NCBI RefSeq assembly: GCF_018860245.1
Contig: NZ_JAHKPD010000013.1
Coordinates: 1 to 64,000 of the forward strand
Reading direction: 5' to 3'
Origin: Pseudotamlana agarivorans
Lineage (GTDB): Bacteria; Bacteroidota; Bacteroidia; Flavobacteriales; Flavobacteriaceae
Length of the DNA stretch: 64,000 nt
The notes below the pieces were generated by a model. That model had not been told where the DNA came from, did not search any database, and saw only the letters and a program-made list of their open reading frames with translations. Below, in pieces: positions 1 to 7,911 of the stretch (positions are counted from its first letter, which is position 1; every line of letters starts with the position of its first letter). The position numbers and the translations under genes are program-made.

Positions 1-60
1 CCCATCAAGATGAAGAGTGATAGTTTGTTTTAAGTCCATTGGATCAAGTGTATTGGCCAT
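1..60 (-). CDS. istA: IS21-family transposase IstA, N-terminal fragment cut by the window edge
   Basis: Reading the minus strand from an ATG at position 60 gives 20 open codons beginning MANTLDPMDLKQ and continuing to the window edge. From memory this resembles the N-terminus of IstA transposases of Bacteroidota IS21 elements. Only the first 20 residues are visible, so the helix-turn-helix and DDE catalytic core cannot be checked. Terminal-type repeats lie just upstream at 125-194, as expected for an IS21 end. Whether the element is intact, and whether istB follows, cannot be seen here. Confidence 0.6.
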   Translation of the reverse strand, partial: MANTLDPMDLKQTITLHLDG

Positions 61-124
61 ATCGCTAGTTTTTAAGCGACAAGGTATTATTAACTTAATC
101 TTTCAAATCAGTTCAATCTGTCTT

Positions 125-194
125 GTGGCACAAAACGAACCGAAATGCTTGGCACTAACAAACCGAAATCAGTGGCACAAAACGATCCGATGTA
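125..194. repeat. Multiple terminal repeats of an IS21-type element
   Basis: Three related units of about 20 bp follow one another at 125-147, 149-169 and 172-194. Each carries a GGCAC...AAAC(G)A(A/T)CCGA core. IS21-family elements have several such repeats at each end, and these lie directly upstream of the istA start at position 60. The outer boundary of the element is probably between about 190 and 215. I cannot identify a target-site duplication because the other end is outside the window. Confidence 0.6.
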
Positions 195-214
195 TCCAAT
201 GTGCTATAAGTCAC

Positions 215-674
215 ATCGTTTCCTGTTCTATAATGTGTTTATCTTAATTTCTAGATTTTAATTTTTTAAATTAGAGCTCAGTAGATAAATACTTTTAATT
301 TAAGCTCAGGAAAAATTTGAATATTAGAAAGCAGCATGTAGTACTATTGTCCCTTCAATCGCAATTGGGAACTTATCTGTGTTAAAAATCGGATCGCGAC
401 TGCGCTCGATTTGACATTCGGATAAAAATCAACTTAAAAATATATAACTAAATACTCACCTCTAAAAGTTTATATGGTAAATAAGCGAAATAAAAAAATG
501 GTGAAATTGTAGTTAAGTTTGAATTGCAAGACTATCGAATTGGTTCTGTCAAGTATAGCATGGTTTTCCTAGAAATTCGAAGTATGTTTTTAATGATCTA
601 AACCTTAAGTGGGCTCTTTTAGGTTAATAATCAAATCCTTAGTAATTGAAAAAAATGATAAGCTGTAAAAAAAA
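215..674. other. Intergenic region with no recognisable gene
   Basis: This AT-rich stretch lies between the IS21 end and the first chromosomal gene. I see no credible reading frame. A short GC-richer patch at about 388-420 (core CGCGACTGCGCTCGA followed by TTTGACAT) resembles small dispersed REP-like sequences common in flavobacterial genomes. Nothing else stands out. Confidence 0.4.
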
Positions 675-694
675 GAGGGGCTATATAGCCCCTC
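675..694 (-). terminator. Rho-independent terminator of the 729-1439 gene
   Basis: A perfect 10-bp palindrome (GAGGGGCTAT/ATAGCCCCTC) lies 35 bases past the stop codon of the minus-strand gene. On the minus strand it is followed by a run of nine T, so it fits an intrinsic terminator for that gene. Confidence 0.85.
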
Positions 695-728
695 ACAAAA
701 GAATATTATTTAAATTGTTGCACTAAAA

Positions 729-1439
729 TTAATTAGGACAATTTTCAGAATTAGATTTGAAAATTTTAGCGATTTTCTTGTGTTTGCTTTCAGTTTTGAT
801 ACATAAATCAGAACCATTATGATACCACAATCTGTAAGTCGTATCTCCTTCAGAGAATTTTTTAACTTCTTTAAACCCACGTTCCTTTAATACAGCATAA
901 GCAGAGGTTGCAACCCATCCATTTAAATCTGTATACTTTGGTGTTTTACTATGGTGACCGTTATTATGGTGATTACCATGGCTATTATTACTTGAATTGA
1001 ATCCTCTATCGTAAGCGTTAATTAATACTTGAGAACTATAAGCATTTGGAGTCTTGAAACCACGTTTTGCATCTTTTACACCTCTTTTATAGGCTTCATC
1101 TTGGCTATCGTTACTGTGGTTGTTGCTTGAATGTGAATTATCAGATGTTTTTCCACAATCAAAAGGCATAGTGTTTACTATAGATTTTACTTTCGCATCT
1201 GTAACTCGTGATGTTACACACTTATTTCTGTTACTATTCCACCAGTATGCATAAGCGCTCGTACCGCTTTTTTCAGTTTTGATGTGCTTGTAACCATGCT
1301 TTTGCATTTCTTGTTCTAAATAATTAGATTTCATGTTGAGCAGACTAGATAACTCTCTTGTATTGTCCTGTGCCTGCATAGTTAAAGAACCTAAAAATAT
1401 AGATGCGATTACTAAAAATGTTTTTTTGAATAATTTCAT
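729..1439 (-). CDS. Secreted hypothetical protein with an internal duplication
   Basis: The 236-residue product starts with a signal peptide (hydrophobic core to about residue 22, ending MQAQ). Two similar modules of about 55-60 residues follow, one near 38-95 and one near 175-234. Each has a helix with a YL/YAVL pattern, a (G/R)Y/F-K-x-(I/V)KK element, an aromatic Y-x-W/Y-x-(N/H)-x-x-x-x-x-C strand, and a final cysteine (DC or NC). The linker is rich in Ser, Asn, His and Gly. The paired cysteines suggest a disulfide in each module in the periplasm or outside the cell. I do not recognise the family. The gene stands alone, with its own terminator at 675-694. Confidence 0.75.
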   Translation of the reverse strand: MKLFKKTFLVIASIFLGSLTMQAQDNTRELSSLLNMKSNYLEQEMQKHGYKHIKTEKSGTSAYAYWWNSNRNKCVTSRVTDAKVKSIVNTMPFDCGKTSDNSHSSNNHSNDSQDEAYKRGVKDAKRGFKTPNAYSSQVLINAYDRGFNSSNNSHGNHHNNGHHSKTPKYTDLNGWVATSAYAVLKERGFKEVKKFSEGDTTYRLWYHNGSDLCIKTESKHKKIAKIFKSNSENCPN

Positions 1440-1786
1440 TGTTAAGGGTTTTAAAGTAAATATAATTAAAGATATATTAAATTTCAGTTCTAAACTACTT
1501 TTTTAAAATAAAAAGAGAAGCAATGCCCCTTAAGGTATGCCCATAAATCAAGAATTCTAGTAAAGAAAATCTCCTTTAAAAGGTTCATTTCATATGCATT
1601 AATCTATATAGGCTATTTTAATTAGTTTCTGGACAAAATGTTTATGGTTTTAATTGATTTGTAGTTGTTTAAAATTTTAATAAATTTTTAAGAAGCCATT
1701 GGAAGTCATTTTTTCATGCCTTTTAGTATTTACCAGACAAACTATTTGTACGCCTTATTTCATTGAATTTTTAATTAAAAAAATTA
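1440..1786. other. Intergenic region, nothing recognised
   Basis: About 350 AT-rich bases between two minus-strand genes. No open frame, tRNA-like fold or strong hairpin is visible. It should contain the promoter of the 729-1439 gene, but I cannot place boxes with confidence. Confidence 0.3.
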
Positions 1787-2599
1787 CTATAATCGACTTA
1801 ATAGTTCCGTTTTTTTATTGGTAAATTCATCATCAGAAAGAATGCCTTTATCTTTTAAGCTGGCTAATTTCTCAATTTTAGAAAAAATATCCTCTTCTAA
1901 ATCTGTATGCGTATCGGTTTGTAGCTCTTGTTCTTGGTTTACTTCATGAAATGAAGGCTGATCGAAATTCTGTATTTCTTCTGGCTGAGCGGATTCCGTC
2001 ACGTTATTTAAAATACTTTGATTATTGGGGTTGGCTGAAACAATAGGAAGGACTCCTAAATTTACTGGACCATATTGGCTACTAAAACTGACAGAGTAAT
2101 TGCCGCCTTGTTGTTGACCAACACCTCCTATTTGATGATCTAGGGTATCAAAAATTGTTACTTTTCCATTTTCTTGAATTGCCAAACGGTTAATACCGTT
2201 AAAAATCGCATAACTTGTGCCGTTTTGGCTTCCCGTAGAATTGGGAAAACCTAGATCGCCCCACCAATTTGTTCCCTGAGACAGCGACCCATCTGGATTT
2301 TTGAATTTTGGTAAAGGTTTATATTGTATAGCACCTTGCCCTATTAGATTTGATAAATCATAACAAATTCCATCTACAAGTGATTTTAGTTGATTATTAA
2401 ACATGTCTCCAACCATAGTCATACCACCTTGCATCCATTGGCCTCCACCACCAAGTTCGGGAAGATAAAATTGAGCCATAGTACCATTTGTAGTCATCAA
2501 TGTGTGCGTTAATTCTGTTGTTGTTTCAACACTTATATTGTAACGATTTGCTACATTGGTAATGTTTTGAAAACTGGAATCTGTAAATAATTGGCTCAT
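1787..2599 (-). CDS. SHOCT-domain protein
   Basis: The 270-residue protein has no signal peptide or membrane segment. The last 35 residues (about 236-270) form a SHOCT domain: a short helical hairpin with the pattern K-L-x-x-L-K-D-x-G-(I/L)-L-x-D-x-E-F-x-x-K-K-x-x-L-L. SHOCT modules usually act as C-terminal oligomerisation or targeting tags. The first 190 residues contain glycine- and glutamine-rich stretches (for example GGGGQW and GQQQGG) and match no family I know. The region around 195-235 is acidic and probably disordered. No neighbour gives a functional clue. Confidence 0.7.
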   Translation of the reverse strand: MSQLFTDSSFQNITNVANRYNISVETTTELTHTLMTTNGTMAQFYLPELGGGGQWMQGGMTMVGDMFNNQLKSLVDGICYDLSNLIGQGAIQYKPLPKFKNPDGSLSQGTNWWGDLGFPNSTGSQNGTSYAIFNGINRLAIQENGKVTIFDTLDHQIGGVGQQQGGNYSVSFSSQYGPVNLGVLPIVSANPNNQSILNNVTESAQPEEIQNFDQPSFHEVNQEQELQTDTHTDLEEDIFSKIEKLASLKDKGILSDDEFTNKKTELLSRL

Positions 2600-2842
2600 A
2601 TCATCCTTCTTTTATAGTGGAAATTTTAAATATCAATTGCTTAACAAAGGTAGGATTAACTCTATTCATTAATTGCAATACAAGCGAGAAGTTTTATAAA
2701 TATAGCATTATTAACAATTATGTAACATGTTGATTGATAATTGGTTTTATGATATGAAAAGCAATCGTTGATTGTATATTTGTAGATAAATAGGAATGTT
2801 TTGGTTTGTGTAGAATTGAAATATTGTTGATATAATTAGACA

Positions 2843-3373
2843 TTAATTGTTAACCATTGCAGAAACTTGTACTGTTACATCTTTCGACATAAGAAAACTG
2901 CTGCCTCCAACATTAAAGTCCTGTCGGTTTAATTTGAAATTAATCTGGATTTTTTTAGTAGTAGCTGTCGATTTTAATTGTAATGTACCAGGTATATTTT
3001 TTAGAACACCTTTTATGGTTACACGTAATGAAATGTCTTTTTGATAGTTTCCACTTAATTCAAATGCGCTGGTTTCGACAGTTATTTGAGGATATTCAGT
3101 TTCGTTAAAATATTTGTCTTCCTGTAAATCGGAGTCTCTCTGATGGTTTCCTGTATTTATACTTTTAGTAAATGCCTGACCAGACAATGAAACATGTGAT
3201 GCCTTAGTATCTTTTACAATTTTTACAACTGTCTTATTAAAGGTGCCATTTACAGTAAAACCTAGGTTTCTAATTTCAAAATCGACGGCGACCTGTTTTA
3301 TGTCTTCCTGTGCACTGGAAATAGCTGGTAAAAGAAAAACTAATAGTAGTGTCATTAACTTTTTCATAGTCAT
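2843..3373 (-). CDS. YceI-like periplasmic protein
   Basis: This 176-residue protein has an N-terminal signal peptide ending near ISSAQ at residue 22. The body fits the YceI lipocalin-like beta-barrel: an early F-x-I-R-N-L-G-F-T-V-x-G strand, a central S-x-x-x-G-N-x-x-R-D-x-x-L segment, and an I-x-x-x-F-x-L-N-R-x-D-F-N-V-G-G motif near the end. YceI proteins bind isoprenoid-like lipids, and the ligand here is unknown. The start is either the ATG at 3373 or the in-frame ATG two codons later, which gives the more usual MKK opening. It is not obviously connected to the agar locus. Confidence 0.8.
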   Translation of the reverse strand: MTMKKLMTLLLVFLLPAISSAQEDIKQVAVDFEIRNLGFTVNGTFNKTVVKIVKDTKASHVSLSGQAFTKSINTGNHQRDSDLQEDKYFNETEYPQITVETSAFELSGNYQKDISLRVTIKGVLKNIPGTLQLKSTATTKKIQINFKLNRQDFNVGGSSFLMSKDVTVQVSAMVNN

Positions 3374-3667
3374 GAGTTTATAAATTGAAATAGAAAACAG
3401 GCTTGTACACTGTTCGGTGTGTTTTATGAAGATAAGTAAATTTAATTAGAAAAGTAACAAGGATACCTGACTAACGAATTTTAATTTTACTAGGTGTTTA
3501 CTTGGTAACTTTATTAACCGAATTCATTGGTGTTAGTTAACTTTCTATTCAAGTTTTTTTATAAGTTAAAAGGCGATGTTTAGTTATTATCTAGTTCTCA
3601 TATATTAATTTATAGAGCGGTATTTTTAAATTTGAAATTAATTCAATTTATAATTTTATTTAATAAA

Positions 3668-4930
3668 ATGCGACAAACAAAGAAATTAAGCGAACTTACA
3701 CGATTAACTTTATTATTTATTTTTTGTATTAGTTTATACAGCTGTAGTGATTCCGATACTACAGATAGCACCCTGTTGGCCTTAGATAACACCTTGGTAG
3801 TATTACAAGATAGTAAAGCGGGAGAAGAAAATCAGGTAGATGTATCTCAAAATGATAATATAGGTGCCAATGGAGGGGATAATGATAATTATAGCTTATT
3901 TACAAAGGCCGAAAACGGTGTTGTTACTGAAATCAAAGATGGTGTTTTTCAATATATCCCAAAACTTGATTTTTTTGGTTCGGATAAATTCTCTTACATA
4001 CTAGAAGATGTTGAAGGTAATAAAGCCATAGCAGATGTTGTTGTGACTGTTATTGAACAGGATGGACCAACAGCAGAAGATTTTAAAAATATAGATCCCA
4101 ATTTCCCCTCGTTCGTTTCTTTAGAAAATACGACTCCAGATGATCACAATTGGGTTAAATTAGAGTCGATGTCCGATGAATTCGATGCTTGGGATTCTAG
4201 TAAATGGTTTAAATCTATTTGGAATTATGGAGTACCAGTTTATATGTCTACTTCTGCATCAAATTCGGGTGTGGCCGACGGTAATTTGTGGATAAGAGCA
4301 ACTTTAAACGAGAATAACCCTGAAGGACGATGGTTTCAAACTGCTAGAATTCATTCTAAAGCTGAAACGAGCTACCCGATGTACACTGAAGCAAGAATAA
4401 AAGCTTCTTTTATATCAGCTTATAACACCTATTGGTTAAATAATGGGAATTCTACCGACCGAGATGAAATTGATATAATCGAAAATAATGCTAAGCCATC
4501 TTGTGGTTGTCAACCTGACTTTCCTTTGCAAATGAACTCTCAATATTTTCATGCAGATGCAAATTTGAACCCAGTGGTTATTAGAGATGAAGATAATTAT
4601 AATCAGAGTAACTTATTAGATGTTAACCCAAATAAAGGCGTAAAATGGCATGAAAATTATCATACTTTTGGGGTGTGGTGGAAAGATTCTAAACACATTC
4701 AGTTTTATCTCGATGGTGAACCAGCAGGGCAGGTTGTTGTTGGACATGATCGTTCTGGTGGCGAATATCCAGATCGTGAATTTACAAGGGACCTAGAAAT
4801 TATTTTTGATTTATGGACCTCGGATGATAATTGGTTAGGAGGTCTTCCTCCTAAAACAGACCTGAAGGACGATTCGATAAATACAATGAAAATTGACTGG
4901 GTTAGAACCTGGAAGTTAGTTAAGAAGTAG
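3668..4930 (+). CDS. GH16 endo-galactanase lipoprotein, porphyranase/agarase-like
   Basis: This is a secreted hydrolase of sulfated or neutral agar-type galactan. I chose the ATG at 3668 rather than 3632 because it gives a basic n-region, a hydrophobic core and a lipobox (LYSC), whereas the longer form adds an odd hydrophobic leader. A cadherin/Big-like beta-sandwich covers about residues 36-130. The GH16 catalytic domain covers about 162-420, with the retaining motif E267-I-D269-I-I-E272, where the two Glu are nucleophile and acid/base. The end (SINTMKIDWVRTW) is typical of the agarase/porphyranase/carrageenase branch of GH16. Exact specificity cannot be read from the sequence, but P450-linked porphyran use nearby makes porphyranase plausible. 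It is monocistronic and sits outside the main operon. Confidence 0.8.
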   Translation: MRQTKKLSELTRLTLLFIFCISLYSCSDSDTTDSTLLALDNTLVVLQDSKAGEENQVDVSQNDNIGANGGDNDNYSLFTKAENGVVTEIKDGVFQYIPKLDFFGSDKFSYILEDVEGNKAIADVVVTVIEQDGPTAEDFKNIDPNFPSFVSLENTTPDDHNWVKLESMSDEFDAWDSSKWFKSIWNYGVPVYMSTSASNSGVADGNLWIRATLNENNPEGRWFQTARIHSKAETSYPMYTEARIKASFISAYNTYWLNNGNSTDRDEIDIIENNAKPSCGCQPDFPLQMNSQYFHADANLNPVVIRDEDNYNQSNLLDVNPNKGVKWHENYHTFGVWWKDSKHIQFYLDGEPAGQVVVGHDRSGGEYPDREFTRDLEIIFDLWTSDDNWLGGLPPKTDLKDDSINTMKIDWVRTWKLVKK

Positions 4931-5065
4931 GGGGTACAATACAATTAGACTAGCTGAAATTGGACTCGAAATGTTTTCCTTTAATAAGTCATGGTACTTA
5001 ATTCCTGTTTTTAAATAAATAAGTGTTTTTTAAGCATACATATTATAGTGCGGTATTATTACATC

Positions 5066-5200
5066 AAGAGGCTGCAGAAAAAGTATTAAAGTTACGTCAT
5101 TTTGAATTTATTTTAGAATCGCATCATATTGATAACCAGTTTTTATGAGCCCTAAATCAAGTTCGGGTTGACAAAAATTATACTTTTTACACAGCCTCTT
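5066..5200. repeat. Palindromic MITE/REP-like element, copy A
   Basis: The ends form an inverted repeat: AAGAGGCTG at 5066-5074 with CAGCCTCTT at 5192-5200, then, after three unpaired bases, AAAAAGTAT (5078-5086) with ATACTTTTT (5180-5188). The interior (from ACGTCAT at 5094 through TCAAGTTCGGGTTGAC) is closely related to the interior of a second element at 44249-44379. It carries no gene. It lies downstream of both the GH16 gene and the LuxR-type regulator, so it may also act as a bidirectional terminator. Confidence 0.7.
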
Positions 5201-5209
5201 TATTATTAA

Positions 5210-6820
5210 TTAAAATTCATTTATAAAATCAGTTAAATTATCATTACGTTCTAAGCCTAGTTTTTTACGCAAACGATAACGGGAGGTATGTACACTTTCT
5301 ACACTAATACCAAGGATAGAAGCCATTTCTTTACTTGAAAAGTTAAGTTTAATTAAAGCACATAATTTTTGATCAGTTTGGCTTAGTTTTGGAAATTTTT
5401 CAGTGATATTGGCATAGAAGCTTTGATTTATATTGGTAAAGCGTGCTTCAAACTCTTTCCAGTTACTACTTGTGTTTCCTTGTATGCTTTTTACCATACG
5501 TTTAATAACATTAGTGTCTATTTGACTATTTTGCTTTGATAATTTTGAGTTTATCGCTTCTAAAAACTCGTCCTTTTCAATAAGTTGTAAAGCAGAAGAT
5601 GCCAGTTGTTTGTTTTTCAACTCTATAATATCACTTTGAGTTTTACGTTCAATTTCTTGTTGCTTTTTTAAATTAAGTTTTTCCGATTTATGTTTTATCC
5701 TAAGGTTTCTAATAAAAAGTAAAGCGAAAAGTGAAACAAATAAGACTACGACAAATAAAAGTATGGTTTTAAGTAACCAAACTTTATCTTCATGCTCCAA
5801 TTCAGCCAATCGTTTTTCTTTAATCAACGCATCTTGTTTTTGCTTTTCGACCCTAAAATCATCTTTGATTTCTAGCAAGTGTTGATTGTTTTCACTGCGA
5901 CCTCCAAAAATATTATTATTTAATTCGTTAGCTTTTAAAAGCGCTTGATAAGCTTCCTTGTATTTGTGGTTAGATTGATATAGATCTGATAAAGCCTGGT
6001 AGTTTCTTGGGGCATAATTACTGTGCGTATGGTATTTGTCTCCATAGATTAGCGATTTTTGTAAATAAGCTTCACTCAATTTAAAGTTATTCATATCGCG
6101 ATATACCTCGCCTAACAAATAATAAATAATGGTAAGGTATGAAGGGTCCGTTTCTTCAAAATAAGCTTCAGCATCCTTTAATTTACCTATGCCTTCAATA
6201 GAATTTCCTTCTTTGCTTTGTATAAAACCCAATTCAGATTGTGCAAAATAGGGGGGTTTATCGGTTATTTTTTCATGATATAGATTACTGCTGTCAAGAT
6301 ATTTACGAGCTAGTTTGTAGTTTTCTTTATTTCGATAGAAAACGGCGATAGAAAAATAATCACTCCTTAAATTGGTATTATAATCAACAGGATCAATTTT
6401 TAATTTTTTATCAATCGCTATCGATTTGTTGAAGTATTTTAAAGCCTCATTTTCTCTCTTATAGTAACTGTATAACCACCCCAATTGATTATATATACTA
6501 GCAATGGATATCGAATCTTGAGATTTGTCTGCTAAAAGCAAGGCATTCCAGTAGCCATCGTATGATTTACCATAATTTACGTTGTGTGCGTATAAAAATG
6601 ATAATTCTTTCAAGCTTTTTATGGCTGATAAGGTGTCTTTTTTCTGAAGTTGAAAATTTACACTCTTTTCAAAATACCCCGCAGCTTTATTAGGCTGGTC
6701 ATATTTTAAAATTTCAGCTTTTAGGTAAAAGGAGTCATTTTCTATTTCCGTTTGACTAAATATTTCCTGAACATGAAAATATGATAATGCAATGCACAAG
6801 ATAAATTTTAATGGTTTCAT
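5210..6820 (-). CDS. TPR-containing LuxR-type transcriptional regulator with a membrane anchor
   Basis: The 536-residue protein has a signal peptide (1-22), a periplasmic tetratricopeptide-repeat region (about 40-320), a short coiled coil, one membrane segment near 349-371, a second basic coiled coil, and a C-terminal LuxR/GerE helix-turn-helix (about 470-530; F-S-S-K-E-M-A-S-I-L-G-I-S-x-E-S-V). This one-component architecture, sensing across the membrane without a kinase, is common in Flavobacteriia. It is divergently transcribed from the agar operon that starts at 7912, with 1.1 kb between them. It is therefore the best local candidate regulator, since no hybrid two-component or ECF sigma/anti-sigma system is present. 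The ligand is unknown. Confidence 0.85.
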   Translation of the reverse strand: MKPLKFILCIALSYFHVQEIFSQTEIENDSFYLKAEILKYDQPNKAAGYFEKSVNFQLQKKDTLSAIKSLKELSFLYAHNVNYGKSYDGYWNALLLADKSQDSISIASIYNQLGWLYSYYKRENEALKYFNKSIAIDKKLKIDPVDYNTNLRSDYFSIAVFYRNKENYKLARKYLDSSNLYHEKITDKPPYFAQSELGFIQSKEGNSIEGIGKLKDAEAYFEETDPSYLTIIYYLLGEVYRDMNNFKLSEAYLQKSLIYGDKYHTHSNYAPRNYQALSDLYQSNHKYKEAYQALLKANELNNNIFGGRSENNQHLLEIKDDFRVEKQKQDALIKEKRLAELEHEDKVWLLKTILLFVVVLFVSLFALLFIRNLRIKHKSEKLNLKKQQEIERKTQSDIIELKNKQLASSALQLIEKDEFLEAINSKLSKQNSQIDTNVIKRMVKSIQGNTSSNWKEFEARFTNINQSFYANITEKFPKLSQTDQKLCALIKLNFSSKEMASILGISVESVHTSRYRLRKKLGLERNDNLTDFINEF

Positions 6821-7911
6821 AAGGTTTAGTTGTTAGTTAGTTTGTCTCGTAAATTTGTGGTGGGGACTCGTTTTTTCAAATTTATGTAAAAAAACGACTG
6901 TAATACATGTGATTATCTAGGTAGTTATGTTCTGAGGTCTAGTTGTGTCTAGTTAATGTTGGTTGTGTTTTTTCTTAAAATAGACTATAATGACCTGTAA
7001 ATAAGTTTGTTAGTTGTTTTTTTTGTTTCGCTGTGTCGTTGTGTTGTTGAGTAAGTTGTTTTTTATAAATGTTCAGTTGTTGTCTAGTGTGTATCATGAT
7101 TTTTAGCTTATTAGCAAGCAGGGAATTCCTATAATTTAATAGAAGAGAAAGTGGAATTCTCAATTTTAATCATGAAAACTATTGATTATTCAATCTTGAT
7201 AAATGTCTTTATAGTACACTATTGTTTGTCATGTTCAGTTGCTTTTTGGGTTAAAGGAATTGAATATATTATTTTAATGTCGTGAAGGCTTTTTTCTAAT
7301 TGCGTATTACAAAAGTAAATCTAGATTTAATATATAATCGGGAATTTATTTCTTGATCTCTTGTCTGTCATTAATGGGTAGCGTTAACTGTAATAATTAA
7401 ACAGGTGCTGTCTAGCATTCTTAATACTGGACAATCTATACTTATTTATTTTCTAGCGTTGTAAATGCTACTGCTCCTTTATGTGGTATCCATATCATTG
7501 GGGTGGTATTCACTTCAGTGGTGGTTATGTCAATCATGCGCCTTCAATTACTATAATGTTTTAGTGATAGGTATTTCGTTTGTGGCTAACCGCTTGATCT
7601 ATTTTTAAGTAAATTTTTCAATTCATTGTTTTATTTCCATTATTCGCTGAAGGTTGGTTCTGCCTATAATAATTTCTATGTCATTGTCTGCCTAAAAATA
7701 AGATTCACGAATTTTTGAGATTCTTCAAAATGAAATATTGAAAGTTTTTGGTTATTCTTTTTATGGAAAAAACATCTGACGTTTTTGTTATGTTGAGTGT
7801 TTTTGCAGATAAAATCGAGGTGAAATTTAATTTGTACAGTTATAGTCTAGTCTTTATACATTGATGTTGAGCCATATTCAGCCAAATTTGTAATCTAATA
7901 AATTATTAAAA
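6821..7911. promoter_or_regulatory. Long divergent regulatory region upstream of the agar operon
   Basis: About 1.1 kb without a convincing gene separates the LuxR-type regulator from the GH2 gene. It holds TCTAGT repeats at 6938-6953 and AGTCTAGTCT at 7844-7853. It also holds TGTACAGTTA at 7833-7842, a 10-mer that recurs twice upstream of susC. A 31-codon open frame lies on the minus strand at 7442-7537 and may be chance or the remnant of a gene. The length is well beyond what a simple promoter needs, so it could hold several promoters or a long leader RNA. Confidence 0.45.

Noticed and set aside
125-194. CRISPR array
   Set aside because: Only three degenerate units with no unique spacers of constant length. 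They fit IS21 terminal repeats better.
17-247. 76-codon plus-strand open frame at the left edge
   Set aside because: It runs antisense through the istA start and across the IS21 terminal repeats, so it is very unlikely to be a gene.
6975-7163. 62-codon minus-strand open frame in the long divergent gap
   Set aside because: Low-complexity Gln/Lys/Asn composition, no family resemblance, and no clear ribosome-binding context.
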